From: Mycolicibacterium senegalense
GTDB lineage: Bacteria; Actinomycetota; Actinomycetes; Mycobacteriales; Mycobacteriaceae
DNA length: 64,000 bases
Assembly: GCF_019645875.1 (NCBI RefSeq)
Contig: NZ_CP081000.1
Coordinates: 2,914,001-2,978,000, forward strand
Direction of reading: 5' to 3'
Numbering within the stretch: the stretch's first letter is position 1; every line of letters starts with the position of its first letter. The notes under the pieces were generated by a model. That model saw nothing but the letters and a program-made list of their open reading frames with translations, did no database searches and was not told where the DNA came from. Of the stretch, positions 8,388 to 17,507 are shown in pieces. The position numbers and the translations under genes are program-made.

Positions 8388-9023
8388 ATGAGTGAGTACG
8401 ATTTGCACTCGCTCATACTCTCCTGCGATTTCCGCGTCGATGACGTCGAACAGATGTGGAAATGGATGAAGAAGCACCGGTCTGGATTATTGTCTATCGG
8501 CGCGCATCACGTGGTTCTCTACAAATCAATTTGGGAACCCGGCCGAGTATTGGTGACCATCGGCATTCGCCATGCCCGGTCGATCCGTGACGTGTTGCGT
8601 TCCCCGGCGATTTTCGAGTGGTTCGATATTTCCGGCGTCGAAGATATTCCGCCGATATTCGGCGGTGAAGTGGTCGAGAAAATCGATGTGACCGAACCGT
8701 CCCCGCAAGGACACGTGGCCGGGGTGATCGTCGGTGCCGTCGCCACCGTCGACGACGTCCCCACGCTGATGCGCAAGGTGCACGACGGCCTCGACCGCTT
8801 CGAGCAGGGCGGCATCCGCAAGATCTGGGTCTACCAGGCGCTCGACGACGGCCAGGAAGTGATGATCCTGCAGGAGGTCTCCGACGAGATCAGCGCCCGG
8901 CAGTGGATCGACCACCCCGACGCGGCCGCCGAGTGGATGACCACGGCCGGTTTCGGCGCATATCCGAGCCTGTTCGTGGGCAAGTTGGCCTACATCATGA
9001 ACGTCGACGAGCAGGACGACTGA
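8388..9023 (+). CDS. Unrecognised 211-residue protein, iron-regulated, co-transcribed with bfd
   Basis: I do not recognise the family. The 211 residues are soluble with no signal peptide or membrane segment. The sequence looks like two related alpha/beta halves: residues about 10-95 (VDDVEQMWKWMKKH, then VLVTIGIRHARSIRDVL, then FEWFDISGVEDIPPIFGG) and about 110-205 (VDDVPTLMRKVHDGL, VMILQEVSDEISARQWI, EWMTTAGFGAYPSLFVG). That pattern suggests an internally duplicated ferredoxin-like fold. Relatives may carry a fatty-acid-CoA-ligase label in databases, but no AMP-binding motif is present here. It starts 37 bp after an IdeR box, is divergent from bfrA, and its stop overlaps the bfd start by one base, so a role in iron release from bacterioferritin is a reasonable inference. 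Confidence 0.85.
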   Translation: MSEYDLHSLILSCDFRVDDVEQMWKWMKKHRSGLLSIGAHHVVLYKSIWEPGRVLVTIGIRHARSIRDVLRSPAIFEWFDISGVEDIPPIFGGEVVEKIDVTEPSPQGHVAGVIVGAVATVDDVPTLMRKVHDGLDRFEQGGIRKIWVYQALDDGQEVMILQEVSDEISARQWIDHPDAAAEWMTTAGFGAYPSLFVGKLAYIMNVDEQDD

Positions 9024-9238
9024 TGTTCGTCTGCCTGTGCACCGGGGCGACCAGTCAGGTCGTCAACGAAATCGTGGAGGCCGGCGCGCGGACCTCCAAA
9101 GAGGTGGCCGAGGCCTGCGGCGCCGGGGCCGATTGCGGACGGTGCCGGCGCACCATCCGCGCCATCATCGCCGCCCATCAAGCCGCCGGCGAATGCCCGT
9201 CGCAGGTCAACGGCTGCCCGTCCCGGATGACCCGCTAA
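9023..9238 (+). CDS. bfd: Bacterioferritin-associated ferredoxin Bfd, [2Fe-2S]
   Basis: A 71-residue BFD-like [2Fe-2S] protein. The cluster ligands are visible as CLC near residues 4-6 and CGRC near residues 38-41. The ATG overlaps the stop of the preceding gene (TGATG), showing translational coupling. In other bacteria Bfd binds bacterioferritin and passes electrons to the core through the heme to release Fe2+ during starvation. Its place divergent from bfrA, behind an IdeR box, fits that role. The C-terminal tail (ECPSQVNGCPSR) adds two further cysteines. It shares a CTAA stop overlap with the convergent crotonase gene. Confidence 0.9.
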   Translation: MFVCLCTGATSQVVNEIVEAGARTSKEVAEACGAGADCGRCRRTIRAIIAAHQAAGECPSQVNGCPSRMTR

Positions 9239-9990
9239 CGCTTGCGATCGGCGAACTGCGCCAACGCGTCGACGTTGGCCGCCGCGCCGACCAGCTCGAC
9301 GAACAGCGCCTTCTCCCGCTCAACCGCGGCTGCGATCTGATCGCGGATCGGCGCCACCATGGCCTGCTTGACGGCGATCAGACTCGAAATCGGCTTGGCC
9401 GCAAGAATTTCGGCATGGCGGCGAGCCTCGGCCAGCAGCTCCTCGGGCTCACAGACCTTCCACACCAGGCCCATCTCGAGGGCCTCGGCCGCGCTCAACC
9501 ATTCCGACGACAGCAACAGCCAGGCGGCGTTCTGCCGGCCGAGCAAGCGCGGTATCAGATACGACGACCCCGCCTCCGGCGCCACACCGAGGCTGGTGAA
9601 CGGGCACTTCAGCCGGGCCGTCGACGACATGAACGCGAGGTCGGCATAGCCGAGGATGGTGGCCCCGATGCCCACACCCACCCCGTTGACCGCGCAGATC
9701 AGCGGCTTCGGGAAATCGGCGATCACATCGATCATCCCGTAGAAGCCGTGCTCACCCGGGGTGAACTCGGGATTGGTGATACGGGTCTGCATCTCGACGA
9801 GGTCGTTGCCCGCGCTGAAGGCCCGGCCGGCTCCGGTCAGCAGCACCACCGCCACGTCGGGATCCTCGGCCGCGGCCCGCAGGGCGACCGTCGTCTCGTC
9901 ATACAACGCCTCGTTGAACGCATTGAGCGCATCCGGGCGGTTCAGGGTCAGGGTGCGAACCCGATTGTTGTCCTCGATCAGCAGGGTCAT
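9235..9990 (-). CDS. Enoyl-CoA hydratase/isomerase (crotonase) family protein
   Basis: A 251-residue crotonase-fold enzyme. It shows LTLNRPDALNAFN, the oxyanion-hole sequence AFSAGNDL, and the second half of the active site in NGVGVGIGATILGYADL. In the canonical hydratase the second catalytic glutamate follows in GVAPEAGSSYLIPRLLG; here that glutamate is present. Likely acts on an acyl-CoA in fatty-acid or steroid breakdown. The ATG at 9990 is chosen because GAGGAG lies 8 bp upstream; a GTG at 9999 sits inside that ribosome site. Converges with bfd through a 4 bp overlap. Confidence 0.88.
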   Translation of the reverse strand: MTLLIEDNNRVRTLTLNRPDALNAFNEALYDETTVALRAAAEDPDVAVVLLTGAGRAFSAGNDLVEMQTRITNPEFTPGEHGFYGMIDVIADFPKPLICAVNGVGVGIGATILGYADLAFMSSTARLKCPFTSLGVAPEAGSSYLIPRLLGRQNAAWLLLSSEWLSAAEALEMGLVWKVCEPEELLAEARRHAEILAAKPISSLIAVKQAMVAPIRDQIAAAVEREKALFVELVGAAANVDALAQFADRKR

Positions 9991-10045
9991 CTCTAACACT
10001 CCTCGCGTGCGCGCCGTGACCGCTGCAGCCTAACTAGAACACGTT

Positions 10046-10774
10046 TCACTCTAACCGGGCGGGTGCGGGCAGCCCGTCGGAAAACGGGGTGGCATAGACG
10101 TAACGACTGGTCGGCACGGTGTCGATGTTGCTGCTGGCGCCGAAGGCATCCGTGCTGGCCACCATGCGACGCATGCGGTCGGCCAGATCGTCGTCGTCGG
10201 CCGCACCGAAGAACGCGTGCAAATCCGACACCGCTTCCTGACGGAACAACTCCTCGACGATGCCGTCGATGGCCGGGGCGCCCTCGGTGAGGGCGCGGAC
10301 CACCGTGTTCTGCGTGTAGCCGAACGTGTCCTGGGTTTCGATGGCCACCGGGGTGTGGTCGACGTGCCAGCGGTGCAGCCAGGTGGATCGGTCCAGGTCC
10401 GCGGGCCGGCGCAGCAACGCGATGTTGGCCAGGCCGTGGGTCCGCTCACCCGCGGCGGTGGGCGGTGCGGCCATCGGAACCGATTCGGTGACCAGATACG
10501 CCGCAAGCGAATCACATTCGCCGCCAAGAACTTCCAATGCCCGCTCGACCTGCGCACCGTAGTACTGCTGAACCCACAGGCTCACCACCGCAACCACGGG
10601 CGGGTCCAACGTCGTCAACGTCATCAGAGAATCGCGCACGGCGTCGTCGCGGACGTTGACCGCAAGGCCGCCGACCCCCAGCGCCGGCAATTCGTCGGCG
10701 GCACGGGTGCGCAGCCGCTCGCACCACTGTTGATCCGAGTGCGCCGCGCGCAGCAGAACGATGACTTTCTCCAC
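10046..10774 (-). CDS. EthD-domain protein
   Basis: A 242-residue protein made of two dimeric alpha/beta-barrel (EthD-like) halves. The C-terminal half shows WLHRWHVDHTPVAIETQDTFGYTQNTVV, the conserved block of mycobacterial EthD proteins. The open frame extends on to 11377 but the extra N-terminus is the antisense of the FUSC gene; the GTG at 10774 starts with the VEKVIVLLRA strand typical of the family. EthD proteins support P450 or other monooxygenase pathways, but their activity is unclear. It is divergent from the FUSC gene with an 85 bp gap. Confidence 0.8.
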   Translation of the reverse strand: MEKVIVLLRAAHSDQQWCERLRTRAADELPALGVGGLAVNVRDDAVRDSLMTLTTLDPPVVAVVSLWVQQYYGAQVERALEVLGGECDSLAAYLVTESVPMAAPPTAAGERTHGLANIALLRRPADLDRSTWLHRWHVDHTPVAIETQDTFGYTQNTVVRALTEGAPAIDGIVEELFRQEAVSDLHAFFGAADDDDLADRMRRMVASTDAFGASSNIDTVPTSRYVYATPFSDGLPAPARLE

Positions 10775-10859
10775 GATGGGAGAACCTACCGCCGCACCGA
10801 TTTCCGCCACGCGAGGGTGGTTGTCACACCCACGGCCCGCAGCGAGTGAGAATGGAGAG

Positions 10860-12876
10860 GTGCACACGGGTGGACAGGCAGCCGACGCGCTCCGGCTGGG
10901 CACCCCCGACGCCGGCGCAGTTCTCCGAAGCCTGATCGGCGTCCTGGCAGTGACAGCTGTCGCCATGGCATGGGGGTCGGGTGCCACCGCGATGTGGACG
11001 CTGAGCGGCGGCGTGATCGCCGGCGCGATCGCGCTGCAACGCAGCCCCGGCGGCCGAATCCCGCTGGTGGTCACCGGCTCCGTGGAACTGGCCATCGCCG
11101 TACTGCTCGGCACCCTCGCCGGCGGGCACAGCCCGACGTTCGTCGCCGTGGTGGCGCTGTGGTGCTTCGCCGCGGGCATGCAGTGGTCGCTCGGAGCCAA
11201 TGCCGGCCTGGTGGCCTCGGCAGCGAGCGCACTGCTGGTGCTGGCACCGCCCGTCGCACCGACCGTCGGCCAGGTGATTTTGGCACCTTTCCTGGTGGTG
11301 CTGGCCGGAGTGGTACAGGCGGTACTGATCGCCGTGTGGCCGCCGCGGCGTTGGCGGGCCCAGCGCGAAGGCCTCACCCGCGCCTACCGGTCATTGGCCG
11401 CCGACTCCCGCAACGTCGCGGCGAACAGCGCCGCCGATGTCGACGACGCACCGTTGACCTGGCTGCGTGAGGTGTTCGCCGACAGTCAGGTCAGCCAGCG
11501 CCCGCGCGCCTACCACGGGGGATATCGGCTACCGGAACGCCTGGCCGGCACCTTGGCGTCACTGCACGCCACCGCCGAACGCGGCGACACCGACGACGAA
11601 TCCGCGGCCGACAACGGGCTGCCGCAACTGTTGACCGCCGCCGCGGTGCTGCTCGACGCGATCGCCGATCACGGTCACACCGCCCGACGGGACGCTGAGC
11701 ATGCCCTGGTGCGCGTCCATACCGCCGCAGCTGCCGTGACAGGTCCCGAAGCCGCACTGGCGCAACGATTCTGTGAACAGCTGCGGGAGGCCGCCGTCCT
11801 GCGCTTCGGCCAGTTGCACCGGCCCGACCTGATCGGCTCGCTGGCTTCGGCGCCCGCCGTGGTGCGCTCCCATCTGACCTGGACCTCCCCCATCCTGCGG
11901 CACGCGATCCGGCTGTCGGTGACGACGGCACTGGCGGTCGCCGCGGCTCGCTACGGCGGACTGGAACACGGCTACTGGATGCCGCTGGCGGTCGTGGTGG
12001 TGCTGCGCCCGGAGACCGCACACACCTACACCCGATGCGCCGGGCGGATCGCCGGCCTCTGCGTCGGCATCGTCGTGGCCTGCCTGCTGACCTTCATCTG
12101 GCAACCCGGTCCGGTCGGCTCAGCGGTGTGTGCGCTGCTGTTCGTCGGACTGGCCTACGGTGTCGCGCAGTTCGGCTACCTGGCCGTCGGCGCGGCGGTC
12201 GGGGCGATCGTGATGTTCGCCATCGGGGTGGGCGCCGCGGCACCGTGGTCGGGCAACGCCGACCGGCTGTTCGCGGTGCTGATCGGCGGCGCGTTGGCGG
12301 TGATGGCACACGTGGCGCTGCCCGACCACGACCTGATCCGGCTGCGCCAGCGCGCCGGGGAACTGCTGATGACCGAGATCGACTACGCCGCGCTGGTGAT
12401 CAAGGCCTTCGTGCACGAGATCGACCACCCGGCCGAGATCTTGTCGGCGGCCTGGCAGCGGGCATTCCGCGCGCGCGGCCTTCGAGGCCGCGTGGGGGGC
12501 GGCCAGTCTGGACCCGCCGGTCCTGCGGCGGTGGTTACGGTCCTACCGCACCGCGCTCAACTCGGTGACCAGTGCCTGCACCACGCTGGAGAACAGCCTC
12601 CCGACGCACCCTTCCTCGGCACTGCACAGCGAGTTCATCGCCGCGGTCGACGATTACGTGGAGGCGCTGCGCGGAGCACCGCCGAGCCCGGCCGTGCCGT
12701 GGAGCCTCGACACCGCCGAACTGTCCACCGCGCTGCGTCGCGTGCACAACGTGGCCTCGACGCTGTCCGCCGACAACGGTGCGGCCCGCATCCTGATCGG
12801 CGAGTTGACCACGATCACCCGCAGCCTCGAGGACATCGCGATCGACCGGGTGGAGCCCACAGCCGAGTCACACTAG
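10860..12876 (+). pseudogene. FUSC-family (aromatic acid exporter-like) membrane protein, frameshifted
   Basis: Two blocks of transmembrane helices (about residues 20-160 and 345-490 of the first frame) separated by a soluble helical region are the FUSC/YccS layout used by aromatic acid and toxin exporters. The reading frame breaks near 12468-12478, where a CG-dinucleotide run is followed by GG. Before it the frame reads SAAWQRAFRAR and after it, one base shifted, AFEAAWGAASLDPP, a natural continuation that runs to TAESH and a TAG at 12876. Removing one base would restore a 671-residue protein. Unrepaired, the first frame runs to 12941 with an unrelated tail. The GTG at 10860 is the probable start. 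Shares a CTAG stop with the convergent thioesterase. Confidence 0.75.
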
Positions 12877-13502
12877 CCGCGGGCCCACTTCGGCAGGATG
12901 AAAACCCCCTCGGCCTCGGCGGTGATGCCCTCGGCATCTGAGACATGGCCCGAGGCAAAGGCTTTGATTCCGTCCGTGCGGGTGATCCGACCCTCGGCAT
13001 GCAGCGCGCCCAGCGGGGTGGCCCGCAGATAGCGGATGGTCAGCGTGCCGGTGAACCGCGGGCGGTCCGAATCGCTGGCCGCCACCTCTCCCAGCACGTG
13101 GTCGAGCACCATCGCCACCATGCCGCCGTGGACGTGGCCGGGCGGCCCCTCGTAGGCGGCGCCCAGATGGAAGTCGGTGTGCACCCCGCCGTCGGCGTCT
13201 TTGACCATCACCAGTGGCGGCGCGATCGGGTTGCGGATACCGATCGCCGGGTTTCCCCACGGCATCCGGTCTCCGTCCGAGGTGAACTGGACCCCGAACG
13301 GCCCGTCGATCTGTTCGGCCCGCAACCGCGCGGTCGCGTCGTCGATCTGAGCCCGCACAGCGGCGACCTCATCGGCATCGACCTGCGAGCGGATGCTGGC
13401 GTCGATCAGCGACCGCACCGAATCGGCCAGCGGTGCCCACACCTCCCGCAGCCGCTGCACGTCGGCGGAACTGAGACCCTCGACATGGGTGTAACCCGGC
13501 AT
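12873..13502 (-). CDS. PaaI/hotdog-fold thioesterase family protein
   Basis: A 209-residue protein with a C-terminal hotdog domain. The active region reads GPPGHVHGGMVAMVLDHVLGEVA, the HGG..A..D pattern of PaaI-like acyl-CoA thioesterases, followed by TLTIRYLRATPLGALHAEG. The N-terminal 100 residues form a helical extension seen in some mycobacterial members. The frame is open upstream to 13691, but the ATG at 13502 is preferred since upstream sequence is antisense to the TPR gene. Physiological acyl-CoA substrate unknown. Confidence 0.85.
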   Translation of the reverse strand: MPGYTHVEGLSSADVQRLREVWAPLADSVRSLIDASIRSQVDADEVAAVRAQIDDATARLRAEQIDGPFGVQFTSDGDRMPWGNPAIGIRNPIAPPLVMVKDADGGVHTDFHLGAAYEGPPGHVHGGMVAMVLDHVLGEVAASDSDRPRFTGTLTIRYLRATPLGALHAEGRITRTDGIKAFASGHVSDAEGITAEAEGVFILPKWARG

Positions 13503-13562
13503 CCCAGCACTAGAACATGTTCGACGCGACGATGTCGAGCCACCCCGGGTAGCGTCGGCCCC

Positions 13563-15245
13563 GTGACGGATCCTGCCCAGACCGAACCCTATTACCGGCT
13601 CGGCAGCTACCACCGGCCGACGGATACGCCCTCGCCGCCGGCGCAGGTCTGGTTCGACCGCGGCATGATCTGGTGCTACGCCTTCAACCACGAGGAGGCC
13701 GTCCGATGCTTCGAGCGGGCGCTGCAGCTCGACCCTGAATTCGCGCTCGCCCGCTGGGGTATCGCCTACGCGGTCGGTCCCAATTACAACAAGGCCTGGG
13801 AGGCATTCGACCCCGTCGATCTCAGCACGTCGCTGACCCGGGCCCGCACCGAACTCGAGCGTGCCACCACGGGTCGGGCCTCATCGCTGGAACGCAGCCT
13901 GATCGGCGCCCTGCGCAAGCGATTTCCGACCGATGACCCCGAAGACGCCGGTGCGCTGACCGCCGGACACGCCGCCTACGCCGACGCCATGACCGCGCTG
14001 GCCACCGCCCACCCCGACGACATCGACGTGCAGACCCTGGCCGCCGACGCGCTGCTCAACGTGACCGCCTGGGCGCTGTGGGACGGCCGCACCGGCGAGC
14101 CCGCCCCCGGCTCACGGGTGGTGGAGGCCAAACAGATCCTCGACGCCGCGCTGGCCTCCCCCGCCGGACGGCGCCACCCCGGAGTGCTGCACCTCTACAT
14201 CCACGCGATGGAGATGTCGACGACGCCGCAGGCCGCCCTGCCCGCCGCCGACCTGTTGCGCGGGCTGGTGCCCGATGCCGGCCACCTACAGCACATGGCC
14301 AGCCACATCGACGTGCTGTGCGGCGACTACCGCAATTCGGTGACCGCGAATCTCGCTGCGGTGCAAGCCGACAGAAAGTTCCTCGCCCGCGAGGGGGCGC
14401 TGAATTTCTATTCGCTCTACCGCGCGCACGACCTGCATTTCGTGGTGTATTCGGCCATGTTCGAAGGCAGTTCGCAGACCGCTCTGGACGCCGCCGAGGA
14501 ACTGGCCGACCAATTGACCCCCGAGCTGCTCTCGATCTCCTCGCCACCGATGGCGGACTGGCTGGAGGCCTTCGTACCGCTGCGGGTGCACGTACTGGTG
14601 CGATTCGGGCGCTGGGAGGAGCTGATCGCCGAACCGCTGCCCGCCGATCCCGAGCTGTACTGCACCACGACCGCGACGATCCACTACGGTCGCGGCGTCG
14701 CCTGTGCGGCCACCGGTCGGGTCCCACAGGCCCGCGCCGAACTCGACGAATTCCTCACGGCCTACCGGCGGATCCCGGATACCCGCTACCTGTTCAACAA
14801 CACGAGCCTGGACATCCTGGCCATCGCCGAGCAGATGCTCAAGGGCGAGATCGCCTACCGGGAAGGCGATTACGATGCGGCATTCGCCTACTTGCGCCGG
14901 GCCGTCGAGCTCGATGACGCCCTGCCCTACGACGAACCCTGGGGGTGGATGCAGCCGACCCGACATGCTTTGGGCGCGCTGCTGCTCGAACAGGGCCGGG
15001 TCGAGGAGGCCGCCCAGGTGTACGCAGCGGACCTGGGCCTGGACCCGACGCTGAGCCGCTCCAGCCAGCATCCGAACAACGTGTGGAGTCTGCACGGGTA
15101 CCACGAATGCCTGCGCCGGCTGGGCCGCGACGCCGAGGCAGTGATCATCGGAGCGCAACTCGAATTGGCCCAGGCCCGCGCGGACGTCACCGTCAGCGCC
15201 TCGTGCGCCTGCCGTCTCGATGCGGCGAAACCGTGTTGCGACTGA
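13563..15245 (+). CDS. TPR-repeat protein with Cys-rich C-terminus
   Basis: A 560-residue soluble helical protein with tetratricopeptide-like repeats. N-terminal WFDRGMIWCYAFNHEEAVRC and AVRCFERALQLDPEFALARW, then a C-terminal YREGDYDAAFAYLRRAVELD and LLEQGRVEEAAQVY, are TPR motifs. Residues about 200-330 contain HLYIHAMEMS and HLQHMASHIDV, histidine-rich helices repeated through the family and suggestive of a metal or substrate site. The last residues read SCACRLDAAKPCCD, a cysteine cluster. The GTG at 13563 starts VTDPAQTEPYYRLG; the open frame before it is a shadow of the thioesterase. It is followed 37 bp later by the deaminase gene. Function unknown. Confidence 0.8.
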   Translation: MTDPAQTEPYYRLGSYHRPTDTPSPPAQVWFDRGMIWCYAFNHEEAVRCFERALQLDPEFALARWGIAYAVGPNYNKAWEAFDPVDLSTSLTRARTELERATTGRASSLERSLIGALRKRFPTDDPEDAGALTAGHAAYADAMTALATAHPDDIDVQTLAADALLNVTAWALWDGRTGEPAPGSRVVEAKQILDAALASPAGRRHPGVLHLYIHAMEMSTTPQAALPAADLLRGLVPDAGHLQHMASHIDVLCGDYRNSVTANLAAVQADRKFLAREGALNFYSLYRAHDLHFVVYSAMFEGSSQTALDAAEELADQLTPELLSISSPPMADWLEAFVPLRVHVLVRFGRWEELIAEPLPADPELYCTTTATIHYGRGVACAATGRVPQARAELDEFLTAYRRIPDTRYLFNNTSLDILAIAEQMLKGEIAYREGDYDAAFAYLRRAVELDDALPYDEPWGWMQPTRHALGALLLEQGRVEEAAQVYAADLGLDPTLSRSSQHPNNVWSLHGYHECLRRLGRDAEAVIIGAQLELAQARADVTVSASCACRLDAAKPCCD

Positions 15246-15281
15246 CGGCCGCGCGATCGGCACGGGCGTAAACTCGCCACC

Positions 15282-15761
15282 GTGGCCCTCACCGACAACG
15301 ATCTCGATCAGCTGCGCAAATGTGTCGAGTTGGCCCGCGAAGCTCTTGAGGCCGGGGACGAGCCGTTCGGGTCGATGCTGGTCGACCACACCGGCGCCAC
15401 CGTGTTCACCGACCGCAACCGGGTCAAGGACGGCGACGCCACCCAGCATCCCGAATTCGCGATCGCCCGCTGGGCCGTCGAGCATCTGAGCCCCGCGGAC
15501 CGGGCCCGTGCCACGGTCTACACCTCCGGCGAACACTGCCCGATGTGCTCGGCCGCGCACGCCTGGGTCGGCCTCGGCCGGATCGTCTACGCCACCTCGT
15601 CGGAACAGCTCAGCGGGTGGTTGTCGGACTGGGGTGTGCCGCCCGCTCCGGTGGCGCCGTTGCCGATCACCACCGTGGCCCCCGGTCTCGACGTGGACGG
15701 CCCGGCGCGGGAACTCGCCGAGACCATGAAAGACCTGTACGCGGCGAAGTTTCGTGCCTGA
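15282..15761 (+). CDS. Nucleoside deaminase (cytidine/deoxycytidylate deaminase superfamily)
   Basis: A 159-residue zinc hydrolase. The two zinc motifs are HPEFAIARW (HxE, proton shuttle glutamate) and GEHCPMCSAAHAW (PCxxC variant HCPMC). Layout fits the guanine deaminase/tRNA-type group that removes exocyclic amines from nucleobases. GTG start. It overlaps the GH13 gene by 8 bp, so the two are translated as a unit, though no metabolic link is obvious. Confidence 0.85.
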   Translation: MALTDNDLDQLRKCVELAREALEAGDEPFGSMLVDHTGATVFTDRNRVKDGDATQHPEFAIARWAVEHLSPADRARATVYTSGEHCPMCSAAHAWVGLGRIVYATSSEQLSGWLSDWGVPPAPVAPLPITTVAPGLDVDGPARELAETMKDLYAAKFRA

Positions 15762-17031
15762 GCCGGCCTGGGTCGCGCACGCCGTCTGGTGGCAGATCTA
15801 TCCACTGGGCTTCGTCGGGGCGTTTCCGGCCGATCCACCTCCGAGCGCCGGTGAACACCGGTTGCGCCGGATCGTCGGCTGGCTCGACCACGCCGTGCAG
15901 CTCGGTACGTCCGGCATCGCGCTGGGCCCGGTCTTCGCCTCCCGTACCCACGGTTACGACACCACCGACCACTTCCGCATCGACCCCCGCCTGGGCGACG
16001 ACGACGACTTCGACCATCTGGTGGCCGAGGCCCGCCGGCGTGGGCTGCGGATCCTGCTCGACGGAGTGTTCAACCACGTGGGCACCGATTTCGCCCCCTA
16101 CCGCGACGGCGACGCCTCATGGTTTCGGCGCCGCGGCAACGGTTTTGACACCTTCGAAGGCCACGGTGAGCTGATCGCGCTCAACCACGACGAGCCCGCG
16201 GTGGTCGACTACACCGCCGCCGTGCTGCGGCACTGGTTGAGCCGGGGCGCCGACGGCTGGCGCCTCGACGCCGCGTACGCGGTGTCCGACCGGTTCTGGG
16301 CACAGGTGTTGCCTTCGGTGCGTCGGGACTTTCCCGACGCCTGGTTCGTGGGTGAGGTGATCCACGGCGACTACTCGGCCACGGTGCGCGCCGCGACCTT
16401 CGACTCGGTCACCCAGTACGAACTGTGGAAGGCGATCTGGAGCAGCCTCAATGACGGTAACTTCCACGAATTGGACTGGGCACTCAAGCGGCACAACGAC
16501 TTTCTCGAAACCTTCGTGCCGCTGACCTTCGTGGGTAACCACGACGTCACCCGGATCGCCAGCCAGCTACAGAATTCCGCGCACCTCGAGCACGCACTGG
16601 TGCTGCTGTTGACCACCGGTGGGACCCCGAGCATCTACGCCGGCGACGAGTCCGGCTACCGCGGCGTCAAAGAGGAGCGCCGTGGCGGCGATGATGCGGT
16701 ACGGCCCGAATTCACCGACCCACCAGGAGATTCCGATGCGTTGCGGCTCCATCAGTATCTGATCGGGCTGCGCCGCAGGCATCCGTGGCTGCACAGCGCC
16801 ACCACCTCACCGCTGTCGCTGACCAACACGCAGTACGTCTACCGGACCAGCGCCGGGTCCGAATCCCTGGTCGTGGCCCTCAACATCGACGACGCGCCGC
16901 TGCGGCTGGCGTTGCCCGATCACGGGATGGGATCGGGCCGGGTGATCGCGGGTTCGGGCGCTCCGCCCCACGAGGAGATCAGCCACACCGAGGTACCGCC
17001 GCACGGATGGCTGATCATCCAGCCGCACTGA
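15754..17031 (+). CDS. Alpha-amylase family glycoside hydrolase (GH13)
   Basis: A 425-residue cytosolic GH13 enzyme with no signal peptide. The TIM-barrel motifs are in order: DGVFNHVG, GWRLDAAY with nucleophile Asp172, FVGEVIHG with acid/base Glu201, and FVGNHDVTRI with transition-state Asp264. It is short for an amylase and lacks carbohydrate-binding modules. Intracellular GH13 proteins in mycobacteria handle maltose, trehalose or glucan oligosaccharides; which applies is not clear. The gene overlaps the deaminase by 8 bp and converges on the DUF1810 gene with a 17 bp overlap. Confidence 0.88.
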   Translation: MPEPAWVAHAVWWQIYPLGFVGAFPADPPPSAGEHRLRRIVGWLDHAVQLGTSGIALGPVFASRTHGYDTTDHFRIDPRLGDDDDFDHLVAEARRRGLRILLDGVFNHVGTDFAPYRDGDASWFRRRGNGFDTFEGHGELIALNHDEPAVVDYTAAVLRHWLSRGADGWRLDAAYAVSDRFWAQVLPSVRRDFPDAWFVGEVIHGDYSATVRAATFDSVTQYELWKAIWSSLNDGNFHELDWALKRHNDFLETFVPLTFVGNHDVTRIASQLQNSAHLEHALVLLLTTGGTPSIYAGDESGYRGVKEERRGGDDAVRPEFTDPPGDSDALRLHQYLIGLRRRHPWLHSATTSPLSLTNTQYVYRTSAGSESLVVALNIDDAPLRLALPDHGMGSGRVIAGSGAPPHEEISHTEVPPHGWLIIQPH

Positions 17032-17446
17032 GCATCTCGAGAGTACGAGGATCTCCGGTCCCGTCATAGAACTTGTCCAGCACGGCCCGGAATCCGGCCG
17101 GGTCCGTCGCGACCTCGGCGAACAACGTCATGCTGGAACGCACCTTCAGCACGTCCGGCCAACCGAAGATCTGCTCGGCGGTGCGCCCGTCGATCCCCAT
17201 CAGCAGCCGGGCGCATTCGGCCAGCCTCGGCCCCAGCGTCGGGTGGGCCAGATAGGCACGCGCCTCTGCCGCGGAGGCGATGCCGTAGTGCACGGCCGTC
17301 GCACTGTGGCCCAACCCGCGCAGCTGCGGAAAGATGAACCAGATCCAGTGGCTGCGCTTGCGGCCGTCCCGCAACTCGGTGCACACCTCGGCGTACACGC
17401 CGGCCTGGGCGTCCACGAATCTCTGTAAGTCGAACGGGTCACTCAT
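17015..17446 (-). CDS. DUF1810 family protein (Rv1873-like)
   Basis: A 143-residue all-helical protein. DLQRFVDAQAGVYAEVCTEL, RSHWIWFIFPQLRGLG and a later GWPDVLKVRSSMTLF are the conserved blocks of DUF1810, whose M. tuberculosis member Rv1873 has a known structure but no known function. The ATG at 17446 has a GGAG-type ribosome site just upstream. It is one of the backbone genes shared with the Rv1867-Rv1876 segment, separated here from bfrA by inserted genes. Confidence 0.85.
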   Translation of the reverse strand: MSDPFDLQRFVDAQAGVYAEVCTELRDGRKRSHWIWFIFPQLRGLGHSATAVHYGIASAAEARAYLAHPTLGPRLAECARLLMGIDGRTAEQIFGWPDVLKVRSSMTLFAEVATDPAGFRAVLDKFYDGTGDPRTLEMLSAAG

Positions 17447-17507
17447 GGGAGGAGTTTGTTGCGCAATCTCACGCAATACATCGTGACAAGCTAATCTTCG
17501 GGATTCA

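Noticed and set aside
10775..11377. N-terminal extension of the EthD frame
   Set aside because: Low-complexity Ala/Thr/Arg sequence antisense to the FUSC gene.
12945..13562. Long N-terminal extension of the TPR protein frame
   Set aside because: The extension is antisense to the thioesterase gene and lacks TPR or other domain features; GTG at 13563 gives a natural start.
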